DNA from: Oligoflexia bacterium
GTDB lineage: Bacteria > Bdellovibrionota > UBA1018
NCBI GenBank assembly: GCA_903928955.1
Contig: CAIYTD010000087.1
Span: forward strand, 1-13,927
Reading direction: 5' to 3'
DNA length: 13,927 bases
The notes under the pieces: model-generated
What the model saw: only the letters and a program-made list of their open reading frames with translations
The model's database searches: none
What the model was told of the DNA's origin: nothing
Position numbers and translations under genes: made by a program
In this document: positions 6,574 to 12,519 of the stretch, piece by piece
Position numbering within the stretch: the first letter of the stretch is position 1
How the letters are laid out: each line of letters begins with the position of its first letter

Positions 6574-7845
6574 CTATTTAGAATCATAAGAAAATAGGCT
6601 GATCCGAGCATCATCTGTACTGACCACAATCAACGAAGAACGAGAGGCTACTTTATGCAAATAGAGGTCCGATTCTTCATCCGAATACAGCTCCAGTCGG
6701 GCTCTCTCTTGCCCCCCCTGATCGAGTGCAATCAGGCGACTCTGCCTGCCTTCCGGCACTCTCTCTTCGAAGCCAAACCAAGCCCACACAGAATTTCCAG
6801 AATTTGAGCTAGCAGGGCCTTTCGAAAGAGCAATCGACGCAGAGTACTCTGATCCCATCGCAACTCCTCTCCTCCAGCTTTCTTTCGAAGAACGGGCTTC
6901 TGCGCTCCCCACATACTGCCCCAAAGCACTCGTGCCTGTATAAAAGAGGAAATTTCCTGAAGCCTCCATCTCGAGCTGAGTCACAAGAAAGCTGGGGACA
7001 ACTTCACCTAGAGGATTACCATCTGCGTTTAAAATTCCTATTTTTTGCTTTTTATCCGCATCTCGAAAGAGAGCCGCCACCTGAGTTGCATTGCCGGATG
7101 AAACAGCTAGGTCAATGACTTCTCCGTCGACGCGTTTCTGCCAGCTCTTCTGCCACATCCCCTGAGAGTCCATTTGTAAGAGGAGTAAATGTCCGCCCGT
7201 CAGAGCAAGCGCTAGATGGGCTTCGTCCTCTGAAATCTTCAATCCCAAAACATCCCCAGAGATCGGGAAGGATTGCAGCTTCTTTCCACTCCCATCGAAA
7301 ATATCAAAAGCGATCCCTGGCTCTGCGTCATCGTCATGGTAGCAAAGGATCCGCTGGCTGTGAAGAATATGCGGGCGACAGGTACCTTCTACCTTCCAAA
7401 GAACTTTGCCTTGAGAATTGAATCCCAGGATTTGATTCTCATAATTCGAAACCACGAGTAAGGCTCCATCCTCAGACAAATCCTGGTCTCTGACTGGAAA
7501 CTGGACCGGAAACTCCCAAACGAGCCTTCCAGCCGAATCCCACCGACTCAAGAGGTAATGTTTTGCACTGTTTTCAATATCTGGATCAGGAGAAGTCGCT
7601 ACCACAAGCGCATTGCCGGTTGCAGAAATACTCAAACCCGAGATGGCTCCCCTCATTTTTTTTGACCAAAGGCTTTTCAACAAAAGAGAGTTCAAAGAAG
7701 GAGGAGCCGCCAGAGGGGGTTCAGAAGTTTTTCGTCCGGCACAAGCGCAAAAAAACAAAAAACCACACAATAAAGCAAACCCCACTTTTGATCCGAGATG
7801 ATTTTTCAAAAATCGTCCCACCCTCTCTTTGGATACTTTCTTCAT
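6574..7845 (-). CDS. Putative lipoprotein with WD40/PQQ-like beta-propeller repeats
   Basis: Probable envelope protein of 423 aa. A basic N-terminus and hydrophobic stretch (residues 21-36) end in FFCACAG; Cys35 (or Cys33) is a plausible lipidation site, though the lipobox is not classical. The rest is a series of beta-rich repeats of about 40-45 residues with recurring patterns such as LSEDGALLVVSN (104-115), NSQGKVLWK, ISEDEAHLALAL and GNFLFYTGT. These resemble blades of a PQQ-like or WD40-like propeller. I cannot assign it to a named family; BamB-like or YncE-like scaffold proteins are the nearest comparison in shape only. It starts 38 bp from the divergent rimK, so both promoters must be packed into or beside that gap. 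The ATG at 7845 has only a weak GGA before it. Confidence 0.7.
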   Translation of the reverse strand: MKKVSKERVGRFLKNHLGSKVGFALLCGFLFFCACAGRKTSEPPLAAPPSLNSLLLKSLWSKKMRGAISGLSISATGNALVVATSPDPDIENSAKHYLLSRWDSAGRLVWEFPVQFPVRDQDLSEDGALLVVSNYENQILGFNSQGKVLWKVEGTCRPHILHSQRILCYHDDDAEPGIAFDIFDGSGKKLQSFPISGDVLGLKISEDEAHLALALTGGHLLLLQMDSQGMWQKSWQKRVDGEVIDLAVSSGNATQVAALFRDADKKQKIGILNADGNPLGEVVPSFLVTQLEMEASGNFLFYTGTSALGQYVGSAEARSSKESWRRGVAMGSEYSASIALSKGPASSNSGNSVWAWFGFEERVPEGRQSRLIALDQGGQERARLELYSDEESDLYLHKVASRSSLIVVSTDDARISLFSYDSK

Positions 7846-7883
7846 TCCATTTGCAATGCTACGTTAAAAAAACTGAGAACCCT

Positions 7884-8753
7884 ATGCATATTGCGATTCT
7901 ATCGAGAAACAAAAATCTATACAGCACCCGTCGGCTTCATGAGGAAGCAGGCAAAGTAAAAGTACGCTGTAGCTTCGTCAACCCCCTCCACTGTCAGCTC
8001 GTCATTGACGGGGATGCAAGCCGCATCCTAGTAGGGAAAAAAACACTCCCCCGATACGACCTTGTTCTCCCTCGCATCGGAGCATCCATTACCGAATACG
8101 GACTTTCTGTCGCCAAACACTTTGAAATGAAAGGGATTCTCACCATCAACAGCTCTCGCTCCATTGCAGAGTCCAGAAACAAAATGCGCTGTCTTCAAGT
8201 CCTGACGAAGGAAGGGATCCTAGTCCCTGCTACTGTACTCACTCGCTCCACCCGAGACCTCCCGATGGCAGTAGATGCAGCCAAGGGATTGCCAGTAGTT
8301 CTGAAAATTCTTCAAGGAACTCAAGGTGTTGGAGTAATGCTCGTGCATACCCCTGTTTCCTTGGGCTCCGTACTCGACACCCTGCATGCACTGCATCAAG
8401 ATGTCATTGTACAGCAATTTATTGTAGAAGGAGCAGGCCGCGATTTTAGAGCATTCGTTGTTGGAAATCGCGTGATCGCCTCTATGATGAGAACCGCCCC
8501 TCAGGGTGAATTTCGATCCAACATCCATCGAGGCGGAGCAGGCAATACCGTTGAGCTTCCGAAAGCTTATAAAAAAGCCGCCATTCACGCAGCCCAAATT
8601 CTGGGTCTAGAGATCGCGGGCGTAGATCTCATGGAAAGCAGCCAAGGCCCCATGGTCATCGAAGTCAATAGCTCTCCTGGATTTGAGGGGATAGAAAAAG
8701 CAACAGGCACCAATATCGCCTCTGCTATTTTGCGTCATATTCGGCGGAAATAG
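7884..8753 (+). CDS. rimK: RimK-type ATP-grasp ligase (ribosomal protein S6 glutamate ligase family)
   Basis: ATP-grasp enzyme; in E. coli RimK adds glutamates to the C-terminus of ribosomal protein S6 and can make poly-alpha-glutamate. From the ATG at 7884 it is 289 aa, close to the usual 290-300. The N-terminus MHIAILSRNKNLYSTRRL is typical. The ATP-grasp core follows: LPVVLKILQGTQGVGVMLV (136-154, Lys141), RDFRAFVVGNRVIASMMR (186-203), GEFRSNIHRGG (208-218), then the metal-binding Asp248 in AGVDLM and Glu260/Asn262 in IEVNSSPG. The frame is open upstream to 7563, but that stretch is antisense to the lipoprotein gene and not RimK-like, so I rejected it. The Shine-Dalgarno is weak. Other amino-acid ligases of the same subfamily are possible; S6 modification is the default. 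Confidence 0.93.
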   Translation: MHIAILSRNKNLYSTRRLHEEAGKVKVRCSFVNPLHCQLVIDGDASRILVGKKTLPRYDLVLPRIGASITEYGLSVAKHFEMKGILTINSSRSIAESRNKMRCLQVLTKEGILVPATVLTRSTRDLPMAVDAAKGLPVVLKILQGTQGVGVMLVHTPVSLGSVLDTLHALHQDVIVQQFIVEGAGRDFRAFVVGNRVIASMMRTAPQGEFRSNIHRGGAGNTVELPKAYKKAAIHAAQILGLEIAGVDLMESSQGPMVIEVNSSPGFEGIEKATGTNIASAILRHIRRK

Positions 8754-8799
8754 AGGAACTCCGAGTTAAAATGGCTCATTCCTAGAAAGCCGCAGCTGC

Positions 8800-9747
8800 T
8801 CAGTCTTTTACTAACGGTGTCCGACACAAAGGGCACCTCGAGCTTGCATTGGTTAAAGATTTATCCAAACAAGCCTTGCAAAATAAATGACCACATTCAG
8901 TGAAGGAGTAATCTGTTCTCCTATCCATTGGAACCATAGGCTCCAAACAAATCGAGCAATCCTCTTCATTTCCTGGAGTTCTTAATCGCTTTAAACATGC
9001 CTGTGCTTTTGCACTAAACTCAGGACCTACATCTGCTGATCCATCAGGCCTTACAATTCCATCTTGATGATTCATGACTAATATTTTTTTTCGATCACTG
9101 ATATTAATACCATTAATAATGCGTCCCCTATTGATCTGGCCATTGCCAAACAGCAAAGTATTTCCAGAAACCCGGGTATCTCCAGAAACCCGGGCATTTC
9201 CAAAAACATAGGATGCTCCAGACACTAGAGCATTTCCAGTGATCTGAGCATCTCCAAAGACTTGGGCATTTCCAGTGATTTGAGCATCTCCAGAAACCTG
9301 GGCATCTCCAAACACTGTAGTATTTCCGTAGACCCAGGCATCACCAGACACCAGGGTATTTCCATAGACCCGAGCATTCCCAAAGACCTGAGCATTTCCA
9401 GTGATCTGCGCCATTCCAAAGACTTGAGCATATTCATAGACCCGAGAAGTTCCGTAGATCCGAGTATTTCCACCGACCCGGGCATGATCACAAATACTTG
9501 CTTCTAATCCAATATGAGGCCTATACAGTCTCAAACCATGCACCATCGCTGATACAACACTTGCCGTAGCGGCAACAAAGCCTCCTAGGCTGCCGTCTGA
9601 GTTTGTCGTACAGCTTCCGAAAGCGCCTTGACAGGGAGGATGCGCTGGATCTGGAATACACCAATCATCATCTGCATAGACCGGTGCATAGGTCGAGAAA
9701 ATGAATAAAAATGAGAATAGGCTTAGAATAAATGAACATAAAATCAT
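8800..9747 (-). CDS. Secreted hexapeptide beta-helix protein with C-terminal RING finger (RING-1)
   Basis: Putative secreted E3 ubiquitin ligase of 315 aa. Residues 1-25 are a signal peptide (cut after VYA). Residues 26-70 are a Cys-containing module (Cys30, 39, 46; PPCQGAFGSC, then DGSLGGFVAATASV). Residues 84-206 are about 20 hexapeptides of the form G-(N/D)-(A/T)-x-(V/I)-x, expected to fold as a left-handed beta-helix of six to seven turns. After a linker (ILVMNHQDGIV) comes a full C3HC4 RING: Cys264, 267, 285, His287, Cys290, 293, 305, 308. It has Ile266 at the usual E2-contact position and Arg309 just after the last ligand, the linchpin position. The repeats lack acyltransferase features. 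GAGGAG lies eight bases before the ATG. Its paralogues are at 9983-10534 and 12520-13710. Ligase activity and export to a host are inference. Confidence 0.85.
   Translation of the reverse strand: MILCSFILSLFSFLFIFSTYAPVYADDDWCIPDPAHPPCQGAFGSCTTNSDGSLGGFVAATASVVSAMVHGLRLYRPHIGLEASICDHARVGGNTRIYGTSRVYEYAQVFGMAQITGNAQVFGNARVYGNTLVSGDAWVYGNTTVFGDAQVSGDAQITGNAQVFGDAQITGNALVSGASYVFGNARVSGDTRVSGNTLLFGNGQINRGRIINGINISDRKKILVMNHQDGIVRPDGSADVGPEFSAKAQACLKRLRTPGNEEDCSICLEPMVPMDRRTDYSFTECGHLFCKACLDKSLTNASSRCPLCRTPLVKD
9130..9498. repeat. 18-bp tandem repeat array encoding the RING-1 beta-helix
   Basis: About 20 imperfect 18-bp units on the plus strand, such as GCATTTCCAGTGATCTGA and GCATCTCCAAAGACTTGG, each coding one hexapeptide turn face. 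Some neighbouring units are nearly identical (CCAGAAACCCGGG occurs twice in a row near 9161-9191), which shows recent unit duplication or homogenisation. Not CRISPR: there are no unique spacers. Confidence 0.85.
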
Positions 9748-9765
9748 TAAAATGACTCCTCAAAT

Positions 9766-9782
9766 AAAGGAGGATCTCCTTT
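9766..9782 (-). promoter_or_regulatory. Small perfect hairpin just upstream of the RING-1 Shine-Dalgarno
   Basis: In the message, AAAGGAG and CTCCTTT form a 7-bp perfect stem around a 3-nt loop, five bases before the GAGGAG used by the gene at 9747. The CTCC arm could also pair with that GAGGAG, so the two pairings compete. The region from here to 9982 is otherwise non-coding and I see no RING remnant in it. Confidence 0.4.
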
Positions 9783-9982
9783 TAATGATATGAATTTTAA
9801 AATGAAAAAGCAGGTCCTGGATCGCTGGATCGAATGAATGCAGAGCTCATTCATGAAGAGAGGCCGAAGTACCACACCTCGCTACCTCACCTCAACTCAA
9901 AAATGACTCTCTGCAAAAGAAGACCAAATGCTACAACCCCAGCCAGATACCGTCGTCCATGACGTTAAATCTACTTATTCAT

Positions 9983-10534
9983 TTAAAAAACATGAGTGCC
10001 AAACCAGATAGCGGCACTATTTAAAATACTGGCATCCCCAGAAATCATTGCAGTGCCTGAAATTTCAGAGTTTCCTGAAATTTGAAGATTTCCAAACACC
10101 CATGCTTTTTCTGAAATTCTAGCATTCTGATAGACATGGGCCTTTCCAAAGACTTGAGCATCTCCAAAGACGTGAGCATCACCATAAACTTGAGCTTTTC
10201 CGAAGACTCGAGCATTTCCGCAAACTCTGGATTTCCCATAAATTTCTGCGTTCTCAGAGACATGAGCGTTACCAGAGATCCTTGCGTCACCAGATAGAAT
10301 TGCATGACCTGAAACTCGAGCTAAATCACAAACTTCAGCATCTTCAGCAATAAAAGGAATCACCCTCCCAAATGCATCCTGTTCTACGTAAGCAGTATTT
10401 GCTACAAAACCGCCATCCGCCCCATCTTCGTGTTGTAGGTATCTTCCAGGCGCACCATTACAAGGGAACTCTGCATAAGCAGATGAAAAAAAAGAAACGC
10501 AAACTAAATTGAGAATAATCGATTTAAAAATCAT
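9983..10534 (-). CDS. Secreted hexapeptide beta-helix protein without RING (RING-less paralogue)
   Basis: A 183-aa member of the same family. The signal peptide runs to AYA21. A short version of the N-terminal module follows (PCNGAPGRY...DGADGGFVANTAYV, with one Cys of the usual set). Residues 70-176 are about 18 hexapeptides (for example GDARISGNAHVSENAEIYG). It stops at VFGTHVF-like residues directly after the helix, so the linker and RING of its paralogues are missing, and no RING-like codons follow in the next 235 bp. AAGGAG lies eight bases before the ATG, and the stretch around the start resembles that of RING-1 (AGGAGTyATTTyAATGATTTT), supporting duplication. It could be a truncated copy, a binding partner or a competitor. 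No enzymatic motif is seen. Confidence 0.8.
   Translation of the reverse strand: MIFKSIILNLVCVSFFSSAYAEFPCNGAPGRYLQHEDGADGGFVANTAYVEQDAFGRVIPFIAEDAEVCDLARVSGHAILSGDARISGNAHVSENAEIYGKSRVCGNARVFGKAQVYGDAHVFGDAQVFGKAHVYQNARISEKAWVFGNLQISGNSEISGTAMISGDASILNSAAIWFGTHVF
10007..10327. repeat. 18-bp tandem repeat array encoding the RING-less beta-helix
   Basis: About 18 units related to those at 9130-9498 (GAGCATCTCCAAAGACGTGA type) but more diverged from one another, except for a patch near 10139-10210 where adjacent units are nearly alike. Confidence 0.8.
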
Positions 10535-10670
10535 TGAAATAACTCCTTAAATGTTAAATAAAACGAATTAATAATTAAGTATTTCAATGATGCTGGTAGA
10601 ATTTTTTCGCTTTTGTTTTTTATTTTTTTTAAATTTTTTAAATTTAAAGAGGACTTAATATCACACTTAT

Positions 10671-10805
10671 ATGCTCCACTACAAGCCTAAAGTTGAATTA
10701 TTTTGTCCACCGAATCAGCTCAAATATAATGTCAGTGAGGAGCAAAGCGTCATTTATGAGATTGAAGCTGGTCAGCTCACAAATTGTCACTGTGGTAAGG
10801 TCTAA
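10671..10805 (+). CDS. Possible 44-aa small ORF of unknown function
   Basis: ATG to TAA, 44 codons, with balanced composition and a terminal N-C-H-C-G-K-V. AGAGGA lies about 20 bases upstream, too far for a normal ribosome-binding site. It is in the same frame as, and directly upstream of, the transposase remnant, so it could equally be a scrap of that element. I do not recognise it. Confidence 0.2.
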   Translation: MLHYKPKVELFCPPNQLKYNVSEEQSVIYEIEAGQLTNCHCGKV

Positions 10806-10841
10806 GTCGTTCGCATTACTTGGACTTTTTACATACAGGAG

Positions 10842-11236
10842 GACGACTCTGGATCTGAGTTTATCAACGAGGAGATATTTGAGTTAATGAATGCAAACCC
10901 TGTATTTCGAGACAAAAATCACATCGAAATTATTCGATCACGTCCATCCAAAAAGAACGATAATTGCTACGTAGAGCAGCGCAATTACACTCACCTAAGG
11001 CAACTTTTTGGCTATTACCGCTACGAAGACCCCCATTTAGTGCGATTATGAACGAGATTTACGATGATTACTGGAATCCCCTTCATAACGTCTCTCAAGA
11101 GCAAAAATATTTAATCAGAAATAAACAGCAGGAGCTCAATCCATTTGAATTGGCAAAAGGTCTTGAACAAAAGCTCGAAACCTTTTTTCGCGAGTACAGG
11201 CAGTCCATAATTCAAAAAGAAACGGAGGCCGCATGA
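10842..11236 (+). pseudogene. Degraded DDE (integrase-core) transposase, C-terminal remnant
   Basis: Remnant of an rve-type transposase whose C-terminal half I recognise by motif. DSGSEFIN holds the second catalytic Asp. RSRPSKKNDNCYVEQRNYTH carries the catalytic Glu region and THLRQLFGY follows, all in the frame starting at 10842. That frame stops at 11049-11051 (TGA). The protein continues in the frame of an ATG at 11048 (MNEIYDDYWNPLHN) exactly where functional relatives read LxxLMNxLYxxxW, so one base is missing in TTATGAAC. The block between NPLHN and VSQEQKYLIRNKQQELNPFEL is shorter than I recall for the family, suggesting an internal deletion. The N-terminal half is absent or unrecognisable, and I found no terminal inverted repeats. 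It marks past mobile-element activity in the effector region. Confidence 0.75.
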
Positions 11237-11278
11237 CCACTAAATGGGTTAAATTGCTGCAGAGCAGCTCGCTGTCAT

Positions 11279-12433
11279 TTATTTATGAGTGGACACGTCC
11301 AATAATGTTTCTCGCTCTAAAGTAACTAAATCTTCCAAAGCAGATACAACACGAATAGGGCCTTTTTCAAATGCCCTGATTTTTTGACCCACGATTTGAG
11401 TCGCTGAAGGAGACTGAAGTTTCTCCTGATAGTACCGCAAAGAAGGAGAAATCTGCTCATCACTCCATTTTACTTCGATAAGCTCACAGAGTTTTTTTTC
11501 GCGAAGCAAAACAAAGTCGACTTCACGCCCCTCTTTATCTCTCAAATACCGCAACTGATAACGGTATCCATCTCGGTCTTCCAAAAAGTGAATCGTTTTT
11601 AAAAGATGAGTGGCAACGAGATTCTCAAATTTTGCACCTGCATCTCCTTCTACTTCTGCGTTGTCATAAAAATAGACCTTAGCCGGCTTCAGAGTTGCTC
11701 TCGGTAAATTTGTCGAATACGGATAAACTCTAAAAATATAATACATCCGTTCCAAAATTTCTAACCAGTGCTTGACTGTTGGCTGAGAGACTTGGAGATC
11801 TTCTGCAAGATTCTTAATCACAATGGGTCCCCCAACTCTTGACCTCAAGAGATCCACCAACAACTCTAAAGTGCGGATATCTCGAATATTCTCCAAATCT
11901 CGAATATCATCACTGACCACTCGATCCAATCTTTCGCGACGCCACCTTCTCGCCTCTCGCTCATCTCCCCCTAAAAAAGGCTCTGGAAATCCACCCACCG
12001 TCATCAGTCGCTGAAACGCTTCCTGCACATCCATCTCAGCGGGTTTTTCAGAAAGAGTAAAAGGATGAAGCCTCCAGTAATGGTAACGCCCCAAAAGGGA
12101 GTCCCCACCTCTCCTATAAACATCTAAACGAGCACTTCCAGTTACCAAAAAAGTATGATCTTTTTTTTCGGTATCGTAGACTCCTTTTAGCCAAGATTTC
12201 CAGCGCTTATACTTATGCAGCTCATCTAAAAGAATAAGAGTATTTTTTTGAGACCATTTTCGGTCTAAAATCTCGCGCCGCTGCCGATCGTCATCCCAAT
12301 TCAAATAAATAGAATGAGGAAAGTTCTCCTGAAGGCCTTGCGCCAAAGTAGTCTTACCCGATTGCCTAGGCCCCCCAATAAAAACCATCTTGTTCTGAAG
12401 ATCTCGAATCACCCACGGGGAAAGATAACGCAT
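11279..12433 (-). CDS. AAA_14/DUF4143 ATPase (copy 2)
   Basis: Paralogue of the gene at 823-1950 with the same layout over 384 aa. Walker A is GGPRQSGKTT (20-29, Lys27) and Walker B LILLDE (66-71), with TGSAR at 98-102. A winged-helix-like segment with QPTVKHWLEILERM lies at 217-230. The C-terminal nuclease-like fold has Glu270, Asp306 and E320-V-K322. Long stretches are alike between the copies (GGDS.xGR.xYxRLHPFxL, GGFPEPF), but the two are clearly diverged rather than recent duplicates. The ATG at 12433 follows a palindrome pair, and no strong Shine-Dalgarno is visible. It sits between RING-2 and the transposase remnant, fitting an accessory or mobile setting. Catalytic residues look intact; biological role unknown. 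Confidence 0.9.
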   Translation of the reverse strand: MRYLSPWVIRDLQNKMVFIGGPRQSGKTTLAQGLQENFPHSIYLNWDDDRQRREILDRKWSQKNTLILLDELHKYKRWKSWLKGVYDTEKKDHTFLVTGSARLDVYRRGGDSLLGRYHYWRLHPFTLSEKPAEMDVQEAFQRLMTVGGFPEPFLGGDEREARRWRRERLDRVVSDDIRDLENIRDIRTLELLVDLLRSRVGGPIVIKNLAEDLQVSQPTVKHWLEILERMYYIFRVYPYSTNLPRATLKPAKVYFYDNAEVEGDAGAKFENLVATHLLKTIHFLEDRDGYRYQLRYLRDKEGREVDFVLLREKKLCELIEVKWSDEQISPSLRYYQEKLQSPSATQIVGQKIRAFEKGPIRVVSALEDLVTLERETLLDVSTHK

Positions 12434-12440
12434 CTGAATA

Positions 12441-12460
12441 AAATAAAGCGTACTTTACTT
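12441..12460. promoter_or_regulatory. Start-proximal palindrome of ATPase copy 2
   Basis: An imperfect 20-bp palindrome, AAATAAAG-CGTA-CTTTACTT, centred 17.5 bp before the ATG at 12433. It contains AAAATAAAGCGTACTTTA on the plus strand (12440-12457), and the same 18 bp occurs inverted in the next palindrome. Confidence 0.6.
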
Positions 12461-12467
12461 GAGTCAA

Positions 12468-12497
12468 GGCTAAAATAAAGTACGCTTTATTTTAGCC
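12468..12497. promoter_or_regulatory. Start-distal palindrome of ATPase copy 2
   Basis: A 30-bp palindrome with perfect 13-bp arms GGCTAAAATAAAG/CTTTATTTTAGCC and a TACG centre. Its centre is 32 bp from that of the neighbouring palindrome. It lies 22 bp beyond the RING-2 stop and could also act as a weak transcript-end hairpin for that gene, but it lacks a following U-tract and repeats the half-site of the other palindrome, so an operator is favoured. Confidence 0.65.
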
Positions 12498-12519
12498 AGT
12501 ATCTGAGTATCTAAAACCC

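Noticed and set aside
7563..7883. Long N-terminal extension of RimK
   Set aside because: The extension is antisense to the start of the lipoprotein gene, is not RimK-like, and the ATG at 7884 gives the family's normal length.
9130..9498. Regular short repeats resembling a CRISPR array
   Set aside because: Units are contiguous 18-mers without unique spacers and translate to hexapeptides in an intact gene; no cas genes are nearby.
9262..9507. 81-codon plus-strand ORF through the repeat array
   Set aside because: It is the mirror frame of the 18-bp repeats; open frames on both strands are expected from a repeat unit without stops, and it lacks a ribosome-binding site.
8800..10534. Hexapeptide repeats as sugar O-acetyltransferase or gamma-carbonic anhydrase
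   Set aside because: There is no catalytic His or acyl-CoA loop pattern; there is a signal peptide and, in two members, a RING instead.
10600..10655. A/T palindromes such as AAATTTTTTAAATTT
   Set aside because: Explained by extreme AT content of the stretch; no consistent spacing, so no origin or binding site can be claimed.
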